Assembly: GCA_947588995.1 (NCBI GenBank)
Contig: CANPZI010000015.1
Coordinates: 1-64,000 of the forward strand
DNA: 64,000 nucleotides
DNA from: an uncultured Lachnospiraceae bacterium
GTDB taxonomy: Bacteria > Bacillota > Clostridia > Lachnospirales > Lachnospiraceae
Direction of reading: 5' to 3'
Below the pieces are notes generated by a model. That model was given only the letters and a program-made list of their open reading frames with translations. It had not been told where the DNA came from and ran no database searches. Of the stretch, positions 37,696-45,036 are shown piece after piece. Position 1 is the stretch's first letter; the number at the start of each line of letters is the position of its first letter. A program made the position numbers and the translations under genes.

Positions 37696-39276
37696 ATGAC
37701 GAATAGGTTTGACGCGATTCTCATTGTGGCGTGGTTTCTGCTTTTTGCCGTGGGAATGGTGCGGTATGAGCGGTATATTGTGCATATGTTTCAGGAGAAC
37801 TCCTACAAGCCGGCGGAGTATGGCCAGTGGCTCCGTCTCCACAGCAATGTAGGCAGACTGCTGGGGAAGAGCCTTTATGCGCTTATCGCGCTGCCGCTTC
37901 TGCTGATCGGCAATACGGGATGTCTGATTGCGGCATGCCTGATGAATATCATGACCATACTGGTGAATCAAACGCAGCCGGCCAAAAAACCTCTCGTGTA
38001 CACAAAGCGGGTGAAGAGAATGCTTGTCACTTCCGCCCTGCTCTATGCTGTGGCGATTTTGGCGGCTCTGTTTTTCTCCAGCCACAGGCTGCAGGCGTGC
38101 ATGTGTATTCTGCTGTTTCTGTTTTTGACGCAGCCTTTTTTGATCCTGTTTGTGAATCTGCTCAACAGGCCGCTTGAGCGGGCGATAGACAGATATTATA
38201 TCAATGACGCGGCGCGTATTCTGCGGGAGATGCCAAATCTGAAAATCATCGGCGTGACCGGCAGCTACGGCAAGACCAGCGTCAAATATTTTCTGAGCAC
38301 ACTGCTTTCCGTGCAGTACAATGTGCTGCACACGCCGGGGAATTACAATACCACACTGGGCGTCGTCAGGACGATCAGGGAACAGCTCAGACCCTATCAT
38401 GAGATTTTTGTCTGTGAGATGGGGGCCAGAGAAGTGGGCGATATTCGGGAAATCTGCGACCTGGTGCATCCCGATTACGGCATTATCACTTCCATCGGCC
38501 CGCAGCATTTACAGAGTTTTCACACGATCGACAATATTATTGCCACGAAGTTTGAACTGGCCGATGCGGTTCCGGCGGAAGGCAGAGTATTTCTGAATTA
38601 TGATAACGAATATATCAGGGCGCACAGAACCGACAGACAGGTAATCAGCTACGGTATCCGGGGAGATGACATTACCTTTCGCGCTTACGATATCGCGGTG
38701 TCACCGGCCGGTTCATCCTTTAAGATGCGGGACGAACGCGGGGATGAGTATGAGTTTCACACCCGTCTGGTGGGCAGCCACAACGTACAGAATATCGCGG
38801 GCGCGATTGCGGTGGCGCACACGCTGGGAATTCCTATGGAGAAGCTGCGCTATCCGGTGAAGCAGCTGGAGAGCGTGCCGCACAGACTGCAGCTGATCAG
38901 GCAGGGGGACCGCATTCTGCTGGATGACGCATACAACTCCAATAAAACCGGATTCAAGGCGGCGCTGGATACCTTGGCGATGTTTAAGGAGCTCCGCATT
39001 CTGGTGACGCCCGGCATGGTAGAGCTGGGAGATAAGCAGTATGACGAGAATAAAGAAGTGGGCGTATATGCGGCCGACAAGTGCGATTATGCCGTGCTGG
39101 TCGGCAAAGAGCAGACGCGGCCGATTCAGGACGGCCTGAAAGAAGCCGGTTTTGCCGGCGGCCATATGATTGTAGTGAACACGATTCAGGAAGCCTTTCA
39201 GATGGTCAATGCGATTCCGGACGAGAGGCAGAAAATTGTCCTGATCGAGAACGATCTGCCAGACAATTATGCGTAA
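37696..39276 (+). CDS. murF: Membrane-anchored MurF-type ligase
   Basis: About 526 aa. Unlike canonical soluble MurF, the first 165 residues hold four hydrophobic helices. The Mur ligase core follows: ATP loop GVTGSYGKTS (about 185), HTPGNYNTTLG, EMGAREVGDI, the DDAYNSNKTGF motif and a C-terminal domain. MurF adds D-Ala-D-Ala to the UDP-MurNAc-tripeptide; the Ddl that makes D-Ala-D-Ala is the next gene, 35 bases on. This TM-MurF form may be the main MurF or a specialised paralog. ATG 37696 with TAGGAA is preferred to 37663. Confidence 0.85.
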   Translation: MTNRFDAILIVAWFLLFAVGMVRYERYIVHMFQENSYKPAEYGQWLRLHSNVGRLLGKSLYALIALPLLLIGNTGCLIAACLMNIMTILVNQTQPAKKPLVYTKRVKRMLVTSALLYAVAILAALFFSSHRLQACMCILLFLFLTQPFLILFVNLLNRPLERAIDRYYINDAARILREMPNLKIIGVTGSYGKTSVKYFLSTLLSVQYNVLHTPGNYNTTLGVVRTIREQLRPYHEIFVCEMGAREVGDIREICDLVHPDYGIITSIGPQHLQSFHTIDNIIATKFELADAVPAEGRVFLNYDNEYIRAHRTDRQVISYGIRGDDITFRAYDIAVSPAGSSFKMRDERGDEYEFHTRLVGSHNVQNIAGAIAVAHTLGIPMEKLRYPVKQLESVPHRLQLIRQGDRILLDDAYNSNKTGFKAALDTLAMFKELRILVTPGMVELGDKQYDENKEVGVYAADKCDYAVLVGKEQTRPIQDGLKEAGFAGGHMIVVNTIQEAFQMVNAIPDERQKIVLIENDLPDNYA

Positions 39277-39311
39277 GGCAGATCGGGGACAGGATTTTGG
39301 GAGTGGAAAAG

Positions 39312-40493
39312 ATGAAAATTCGAGTGGGTGTATTCTTCGGCGGCAAGAGCGTGGAACACGAGGTTTCGGTTATCTCAGGACTGCAGGCGTACAATGCCTT
39401 TGACCGGGATAAGTATGAACCGATACCGATCTATATCACGAAAGAGAACGAACTCTATACGGGCGAGGCGGTCGGCGATATCGCCAACTACAGAAATATT
39501 CCGGAACTGCTCAAAAAAAGCGTCAGGGTTTTCTTTCTGTGTGAACAGGGAAAACTGCAGCTGATTCGCTATCCCGTAAAGAAGATGGGGAATTCCGTTG
39601 TGGCACAGATTGATGTGGCTTTCCCCGTGGTACACGGCGCCAACGTGGAGGACGGCTCACTGCAGGGATTCCTGCGGCATTACAATGTTCCGTTTGCCGG
39701 GTGCGACGTCGCGGCGTCGGCGGTGACGATGGATAAGTATGTGATGAAGACCGTACTCAAGGACAACGACATTCCCGTGCTCGACTGTGTGACCCTGAAT
39801 GTGAAAGAATATGAGCGCGGCGAGACGGAAGCCTGTGACAGGATAGAGAAGCGGATCGGTTATCCCGCGATCGTCAAGCCCGTCAATCTTGGCTCCAGCG
39901 TGGGCATCAAGGTCGCAAAGGACAGGGAGGCGCTGACGGAAGCTCTGGAGTATGCCTTTACGTTCGGGCCGCGCGTGCTGGTCGAGCACGCGATCATGAA
40001 CCTGCGGGAGATCAACTGTGCGGTGCTGGGCGACTACGAACACGCGGAGGCGTCGGAGTGCGAGGAGCCGATTTCCAGCGATGAGATTTTGAGCTATGAG
40101 GATAAGTATGTAGCGGGCGGCAAAGGCGGCTCTGAGGGGATGCGCACCGCCAGGAGAGAACTGCCCGCGAATCTGACCCCGGAGAAGAGAGAAGAGATCC
40201 GGCAGCTGGCGGTCAGGACATTTCAGGTTCTGAACGGTAACGGCGTGTCGAGGATTGACTTTATGATTGACCGCGATACGGATCAGGTGTATGTGAATGA
40301 GATCAACCCGATTCCGGGTTCGCTGGCTTTCTATCTGTGGGAGGCGCTGGGAAAACCCTACGCCGAACTGCTTGATGATATGGTGAATCTGGCGCTGAAG
40401 AGAGAGCGCGAAGAAAAGAGCGTGCTGACCTCTTTTGACAGCAATATTCTGCAGAATGCGAATCTGTCGGGAGCAAAAGGCGTCAAAAAATAA
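39312..40493 (+). CDS. ddl: D-alanine-D-alanine ligase
   Basis: A 393-aa ATP-grasp ligase. VGVFFGGKSVEHEVSVISG contains the Glu and Ser that orient the first D-Ala. KPVNLGSSVGI is the ATP-grasp loop and NEINPIPGSLAFYLW carries metal ligands. It is somewhat longer than the usual 350-370 aa because of inserts around SSDEILSYEDKYVAGGKGG. Nothing suggests a D-Lac or D-Ser specificity, but that needs structure-based comparison. The frame is open upstream into murF; ATG 39312 follows GGGAGTGG. Confidence 0.93.
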   Translation: MKIRVGVFFGGKSVEHEVSVISGLQAYNAFDRDKYEPIPIYITKENELYTGEAVGDIANYRNIPELLKKSVRVFFLCEQGKLQLIRYPVKKMGNSVVAQIDVAFPVVHGANVEDGSLQGFLRHYNVPFAGCDVAASAVTMDKYVMKTVLKDNDIPVLDCVTLNVKEYERGETEACDRIEKRIGYPAIVKPVNLGSSVGIKVAKDREALTEALEYAFTFGPRVLVEHAIMNLREINCAVLGDYEHAEASECEEPISSDEILSYEDKYVAGGKGGSEGMRTARRELPANLTPEKREEIRQLAVRTFQVLNGNGVSRIDFMIDRDTDQVYVNEINPIPGSLAFYLWEALGKPYAELLDDMVNLALKREREEKSVLTSFDSNILQNANLSGAKGVKK

Positions 40494-40527
40494 ACAGAAG
40501 AGAAAAAGAAGCAGGAGGGACAATAAA

Positions 40528-40920
40528 ATGCAGAGAGTGTTAAATTTTCTGAAAGAAGCAGGTACTTATTATCTGGCGACGGTGGACGGCGATCAGCCGC
40601 GCGTGCGGCCGTTCGGCACGATCCATGAGTTTGAAGGGAAGCTGTACATCCAGACCGGTAAGGTGAAAGACGTCTCCAGGCAGCTGCACAGCAATCCGAA
40701 AGCGGAGATCTGCGCGTTCAAGGATGGCGACTGGCTTCGCGTGGCCGGCACTTTCGTGGAGGACAACAGGAGAGAGGCGCGTGTCTCGATGCTGGAAGCT
40801 TATCCGTCTCTGCAGGATATGTACAGCGCAGATGACGGCAACACGGAAGTGTTCTATATCAAGGATGCGACCGCAACATTCAGTTCCTTTACGAAAGAGC
40901 CGGAGGTTGTGAGGTTTTAG
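40528..40920 (+). CDS. Pyridoxamine 5'-phosphate oxidase-fold protein
   Basis: A 130-aa split-barrel flavin-binding protein (PPOX family). YYLATVDGDQPRVRPFG and the HSNPKAEICAFKDGDWLRVAG block are typical of small FMN or F420/heme-handling members. Likely a flavin reductase-like or stress protein; the substrate is unknown. AGGAGGGA precedes the ATG. It lies 34 bases after ddl and 11 bases before the AAA ATPase gene, marking the edge of the AT-richer island. Confidence 0.85.
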   Translation: MQRVLNFLKEAGTYYLATVDGDQPRVRPFGTIHEFEGKLYIQTGKVKDVSRQLHSNPKAEICAFKDGDWLRVAGTFVEDNRREARVSMLEAYPSLQDMYSADDGNTEVFYIKDATATFSSFTKEPEVVRF

Positions 40921-40931
40921 GAGGGCAGGGT

Positions 40932-42113
40932 ATGCGGATTGAGTCCATCAGAATCAGAAATTACAGAGTGTTTCAGGATGTTGAGGTTGAGGCGATTCCC
41001 AATATGGCTATTTTTCTGGGTATGAATGGCGTTGGGAAAACTACTTTTTTTGATGTGTTTGGTTTCCTGCATGATGCGCTGCAATCCAATATCCGGGCGG
41101 CTTTGGCAAAACGTGGTGGGTTTCAGGAGGTGTTGTCGAGAGGACAGGAGGGTGATATTGAATTTGAAATTAAATTTCGGCCTTCGGCGGATGAACCTAT
41201 CATTACGTATCAGTTATCCATATGTCTTTTGGAAAACAAAAAACCTGCTATAAAGAAAGAAGTTATGCGATTTCGGCGTGGGCAGACAGGTGCGCCATGG
41301 AAAGTTCTGGAGTTTGCTTTTGGAGAGGGTGTAGCAGCAGACGGTGAATTGGTAAAATATGAAGATGTACGTCTGGCAGAGAGGAGTCCGCAAAAATTAG
41401 ATTCACCGGATATTCTGGCAATAAAAGGACTGGGGCAGTTTAAGGAATTTATAGCGGTTTCTCAATTGCGTCGCCTGATTGAAGATTGGTATGTTTCGGA
41501 TTTTCATATAGAGGATGCAAGAGGAGTCAAGGATGCCGGATACAGTGATCGCATATCGACATCCGGAGATAATTTGGCGCTGGTTGCCAAGTATATGTAT
41601 GATAATCATCATGACTTGTTTGAAGAAATATTGGCAGCAATGGAAAAAAGAGTTCCGGGGGTTTCCAAAGTAGAGGCACAGGAGACTGCTGACGGCAGAA
41701 TCGTGTTGCGTTTTCAGGACGGAAATTTTAAGGATCCGTTTGTGGCACGATTTGTATCTGACGGAACGATAAAAATGTTTACCTATCTGGTACTGCTGAA
41801 AGATCCGGAGAAGCACGCTCTTCTGTGTGTAGAGGAACCGGAGAATCAGCTGTATCCGGCGCTGCTGATGGAATTGGCAGAAGAGTTCAGATTATATGCC
41901 GAAGAAGGTGGACAAGTATTTATTTCCACGCATTCACCTGATTTTTTGAATGCGGTTCGCTTGGAAGAATTATTTTGTTTAGTGAAAGAAAATGGATATA
42001 CGAAGATCTATAAAGCCTCTGAGAATGCTTTGATCAAAGAATTATATGAAGCGGGAGATCTGCCGGGGCAATTATGGCGTCAGGGGATACTGGTGGAAGA
42101 GGTGGTCAGATGA
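40932..42113 (+). CDS. AAA ATPase of the OLD/RloA-like family
   Basis: A 393-aa SMC/RecF-type ATPase. Walker A GMNGVGKT (30-37), a central insertion with coiled-coil-like helices, then LCVEEPENQLYP with Walker B (about 298-303) and the STHSPDFL switch (about 333). There is no TOPRIM domain in the protein itself; the partner gene overlapping as ATGA supplies a candidate. Such ATPase/nuclease pairs are abortive-infection modules (AbiL, RloAB, Gabija-like). GGAGGGCAGGGT precedes the ATG. It is AT-richer than the preceding genes, consistent with acquisition. Confidence 0.82.
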   Translation: MRIESIRIRNYRVFQDVEVEAIPNMAIFLGMNGVGKTTFFDVFGFLHDALQSNIRAALAKRGGFQEVLSRGQEGDIEFEIKFRPSADEPIITYQLSICLLENKKPAIKKEVMRFRRGQTGAPWKVLEFAFGEGVAADGELVKYEDVRLAERSPQKLDSPDILAIKGLGQFKEFIAVSQLRRLIEDWYVSDFHIEDARGVKDAGYSDRISTSGDNLALVAKYMYDNHHDLFEEILAAMEKRVPGVSKVEAQETADGRIVLRFQDGNFKDPFVARFVSDGTIKMFTYLVLLKDPEKHALLCVEEPENQLYPALLMELAEEFRLYAEEGGQVFISTHSPDFLNAVRLEELFCLVKENGYTKIYKASENALIKELYEAGDLPGQLWRQGILVEEVVR

Positions 42114-42655
42114 CGCTTGTGTTTTTACTGGAAGAATCTTCCATGAAAGAAGTCTTAGACATTATACTACCGCAGATTTTGCCAAAAGATGTGACATTCA
42201 AAACAATTGCCCATAGCGGAAAAAGCGATTTGGAAGCCTCCATACCGCATAAATTAAAGGCGTGGCGCCAGCCGGACACAAAATTCGTGATTGTCATGGA
42301 CCAGGATAGCGGAGATTGTATTCAGGTAAAAAGGAAACTGCAGGATTTAGCATCACCATATAACAGAGAGGTGCTTATACGTATTGCTTGTAAAGAATTG
42401 GAAGCATGGTATTTTGGCGATTTGAGAGCAGTATCTTTAGCGTACAATTCTGATGTGAAGAAATTGTCTCAAAAGAGAAAGTATAGAATCCCGGATTCAA
42501 TTGGAAATCCCAAGGAGGAACTTCAAAAACTGTTTCCCAAGCATCAACAATTGGACGGGGCGAGAAAAATAGCAGTACATATGGACATCAGCCACAATAG
42601 CTCTACCAGCTTTAATGCTTTTGTTTCCGGTGTGAGAAAATTTGCAGAAAGGTAA
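42110..42655 (+). CDS. DUF4276 protein, TOPRIM-like partner of the AAA ATPase
   Basis: A 181-aa protein of the DUF4276 family. LLEES (E8, E9) near the N-terminus and VIVMDQDSGDC (D64, D66, D69) form an E...DxD pattern like TOPRIM nucleases. CKELEAWYFGD (about 94-104) and PDSIGNPKEEL are other family motifs. The ATG overlaps the ATPase stop, so the two proteins are made together. I infer a split OLD-like nuclease; the function of DUF4276 is not settled, and RloB/AbiLii-type proteins are the nearest analogy. Confidence 0.8.
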   Translation: MTLVFLLEESSMKEVLDIILPQILPKDVTFKTIAHSGKSDLEASIPHKLKAWRQPDTKFVIVMDQDSGDCIQVKRKLQDLASPYNREVLIRIACKELEAWYFGDLRAVSLAYNSDVKKLSQKRKYRIPDSIGNPKEELQKLFPKHQQLDGARKIAVHMDISHNSSTSFNAFVSGVRKFAER

Positions 42656-42678
42656 ACAGGTTCGGACAGCTGCATTTT

Positions 42679-42700
42679 GGCGCGGCTGCCCGCCTTTTTT
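42679..42700 (+). terminator. Weak terminator after the AAA/DUF4276 pair
   Basis: GGCG (42679-42682) and CGCC (42691-42694) can pair and are followed by six T residues. The stem is short, so confidence is limited. Confidence 0.45.
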
Positions 42701-42715
42701 CTGTCGGCATGAAGC

Positions 42716-43540
42716 TCAGAAATAAATATTGTCAAAAAATTCTTCGAGATAGATCAGTTTGTCATTTTTGAAAAGGGCAAACCGCTGCGGAAAGTTGGAC
42801 GCGGTATCGTCCACCTCGGGAAGAATCTGCAGGCTGTAATCGTGCAGGCCGGGCTTGGAACGGATGAGGGTCGCAAAATTATCCAGAATCTCCATGACGG
42901 ATAACGTGTCCACGGAACCGTTGCCATGCTTTGCCTTGATCAGTTTTTCAAAAGCGTCCCGCACAAGGTCCAGTCCGGGCAGCAATCTGCCGGTATCATA
43001 GTTCTGTTTTGAGACTTTTTCCATCTTCTTATTAAAACCTGCGCCGTCTTCGATACGCAGTTCTTTATGTTCGCAGGTGCCAAAATCCAGGCGATATAGG
43101 ATATTCCCCTCCGCGTAGAAGAAATAATTGTCGTTTAAGCCGATTGGAGCAAGCTTTTCGATACGGCTGCCCGGCTCTTTGTAGCCGTCCGGCCACGGAA
43201 GCTGCATCTTATCATAATCCACCAGCGTGCAATAGCAGTCGAAATCTTTTGTGCCATAATACTTATGGAAAAGGCGTTCCTTTTCTTCAAAGTTTATCGT
43301 AGTATAGCGCTGCAGTTCGGCCCAGAAAGTCAGCTCGTCCATCTTGTCCTGATTATCCTGTATGGATGAACGATCCAGAAGACTGATCTGTTCACAGTAA
43401 TAATCCACCATGTTGTGCATTTTCTCATATAAGGCGTTCTTGGCCTTTGCCAGCGCGTCGGCATAGCTTTCTTTGGATCTGTTCTTTACCGTGATCTCCG
43501 GCTGCAGTCCGGTGGTTAGTGTAAGTGCGTCCAGTCCCAT
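42716..43540 (-). CDS. Protein without recognised domain, 274 aa
   Basis: I do not recognise the family. The protein is soluble and Lys/Asp/Leu rich, with an N-terminal helical half (about 10-110) and a later beta-rich part containing KLAPIGLNDNYFFYAEGNILY. Three in-frame ATGs begin it (43549, 43546, 43540); GGAGG touches the first and lies 9 bases before the last, so 43540 (MGLDALTL) is preferred. It has its own promoter-like sequence and lies in the accessory island between two defence-like units on the other strand. Confidence 0.65.
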   Translation of the reverse strand: MGLDALTLTTGLQPEITVKNRSKESYADALAKAKNALYEKMHNMVDYYCEQISLLDRSSIQDNQDKMDELTFWAELQRYTTINFEEKERLFHKYYGTKDFDCYCTLVDYDKMQLPWPDGYKEPGSRIEKLAPIGLNDNYFFYAEGNILYRLDFGTCEHKELRIEDGAGFNKKMEKVSKQNYDTGRLLPGLDLVRDAFEKLIKAKHGNGSVDTLSVMEILDNFATLIRSKPGLHDYSLQILPEVDDTASNFPQRFALFKNDKLIYLEEFFDNIYF

Positions 43541-43602
43541 AATCATCATCCTCCGTAAGTGTCATGTCGTGACTTGTCTGTTCTGGCAGAAATACCAAGA
43601 TC

Positions 43603-43631
43603 ACTATAACATATTTTGGGATGTGATACAA
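43603..43631 (-). promoter_or_regulatory. Possible promoter of the 274-aa gene
   Basis: On the minus strand TTGTAT (43631-43626) and TATAGT (43608-43603, 5/6) are spaced by 17 bases. A short imperfect dyad, GTCA-N5-TGAC (43561-43573), lies between it and the start codon. Confidence 0.5.
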
Positions 43632-43741
43632 TTTTTCTGCGGCGGATTTCCTGTTTTATACCTGTATTCAGTGACAAAGGTACTTTTATTGGACAGTATG
43701 TATGGTAGAGTTAGCGTACAGTAAGCGGAGGAGGTAATGCC

Positions 43742-44326
43742 ATGAGCTATATATGTGGAAATTCGGGCAGCAGGATCGTACATAGAACAAGCTGCAGATA
43801 TGCCGGAAGAATTAAAGATAAGAAGTATTTTGCCACATTAAAAGAGGCGAAAGAAGCCGGATGTGTACAGTGTAAATATTGTGCGTATATGCGGAAATAT
43901 CTGGACAGTGAAAGAAAAGAACTGACAGGTTTCTGCCGGCGTAACGGCCTGTATTATGAGTTTAACCCCCAAGATGGCGCCTTGGATGTAATCTCTCACA
44001 CGGGTAGATGGAAAGTGATTGTGAACGGGCAGAAACATTTTATCTGGCTGTATCATAAAAATCTGTATCGAGAAAAGCAAGCATCATTGGTGCCGGGGTA
44101 TCACAGTCAGAGTATCCGCAGGAGCACTCTCATGGGTTACATGCAGTATATCGTGGAACACGATCAGTACAGAAAGGAAAGCCCCTTGTTTGAAAATCAA
44201 ATTGCCGGTAAAAGTAAAAAGGCGAGAGCTCAACAAAAGAAACAGGCCGGGAAGATTAGAAGATGGCAGAGCATCCGCTATGTGACAGATCTTTTGAATC
44301 ACATGGAGGAAGGAACACTGATATAA
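43742..44326 (+). CDS. Zinc-cluster protein of unknown function, 194 aa
   Basis: The first 60 residues (HRTSCRYAGRIKDKKYF...EAGCVQCKYCAYM) resemble the Ada-type zinc-binding fold or a C-x-C-x2-C cluster found in DNA-associated proteins; cysteines at about 18, 41, 44 and 47 could bind one zinc. The rest is basic (Lys/Arg/Gln-rich C-terminal third), suggesting nucleic-acid contact. GGAGGAGG precedes the ATG. It is followed at 26 bases by a HIRAN protein, another DNA-damage-linked domain, so a joint role is possible. No family name is certain. Confidence 0.65.
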   Translation: MSYICGNSGSRIVHRTSCRYAGRIKDKKYFATLKEAKEAGCVQCKYCAYMRKYLDSERKELTGFCRRNGLYYEFNPQDGALDVISHTGRWKVIVNGQKHFIWLYHKNLYREKQASLVPGYHSQSIRRSTLMGYMQYIVEHDQYRKESPLFENQIAGKSKKARAQQKKQAGKIRRWQSIRYVTDLLNHMEEGTLI

Positions 44327-44352
44327 GCAATCATTCGGAGGAGGTACAGGAT

Positions 44353-44649
44353 ATGAACAGCACTTATTTTACCATTACCGGTATGAATCATTATTACGGG
44401 AGCGATTTTCTGAAGAAAGGTATGAGAGTAAAACTCGTCAAGGAGCCGGACAACGAATACGACAAAGAGGCGATCCGAGTAGAACTGAAGGGACTGGGAA
44501 AGATTGGCTATGTGGCGAACAGTCCTTATACGGTGCTGGGAGAGAGCAAGAGTGCGGGCCGCATGTATGACTTGATGAAGAAAAAAGCCAGAGGAAAGGT
44601 TCTGCTTGTCACTCCGCGAGGCGTTTTGTGTGAGTTGAGGGAGGATTAA
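44353..44649 (+). CDS. HIRAN domain protein
   Basis: A 98-aa protein consisting of a single HIRAN domain: ITGMNHYYGSDFL, LVKEPDNEYDKEAIRVE, KIGYVANS. HIRAN domains bind 3' DNA ends or stalled forks in Rad5/HLTF-like proteins and also occur alone in bacteria. CGGAGGAGG lies before the ATG at 44353; the frame extends upstream into the previous gene without a binding site. The 5' end of this gene has a decayed copy 412 bases downstream. Confidence 0.85.
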   Translation: MNSTYFTITGMNHYYGSDFLKKGMRVKLVKEPDNEYDKEAIRVELKGLGKIGYVANSPYTVLGESKSAGRMYDLMKKKARGKVLLVTPRGVLCELRED

Positions 44650-44749
44650 AAGCAGATATAATTCACCAGTTGGCATTCTATTGTGCGTTGGAATCAGTTT
44701 AGATGACAGTTGAGATTCGCTACGCGTTGAGCAGTGAATCTATTGGGCC

Positions 44750-44796
44750 GAGGAGGTAGAGGATACGAGCGGCATTTATTTTATAATTGCCGGTAT
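44750..44796 (+). pseudogene. Decayed partial copy of the HIRAN gene 5' end
   Basis: These 47 bases align with 44338-44384, covering the ribosome binding site GAGGAGGTA, the start and about ten codons of the HIRAN gene, with 39 identities. The start codon ATG has become ACG, and the similarity fades beyond. It is a relic of a tandem duplication. Confidence 0.7.
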
Positions 44797-44844
44797 AGTT
44801 AATCGCTAAATCACAAATAACTTTTGTCACAGGGAAATTATATA

Positions 44845-44873
44845 TTGTTTCTCTGTATAAAAGTAAGTATAAT
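44845..44873 (+). promoter_or_regulatory. Promoter of the extended type III RM locus
   Basis: TTGTTT (44845-44850) and TATAAT (44868-44873, perfect) with a 17-base spacer. It is the only strong candidate upstream of the helicase. Confidence 0.65.
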
Positions 44874-45036
44874 GTAAGTGAACATATGTTTATTCGGAAA
44901 AGGTATTCCCAATATATTTTTTAATATATGTAAAGTGTTTATCGTTACATTTGATGATATTATGGAATTATGGAGCGAATTCCAGATGAACAAGCGAACT
45001 GAATATACATAAAATACCGGAAATGAAGGTTATGAT

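Larger units (their letters stand above)
44650..45036. other. 387-base gene-free region before the type III locus
   Basis: Contains a dyad AGATTCGC/GTGAATCT (44713-44741), the relic of the HIRAN gene 5' end (44750-44796), a good promoter for the helicase (44845-44873) and AT-rich dyads such as ACATATGT. Nothing else was recognised. The helicase start codon is about 157 bases beyond the predicted transcript start, a long leader. Confidence 0.6.
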
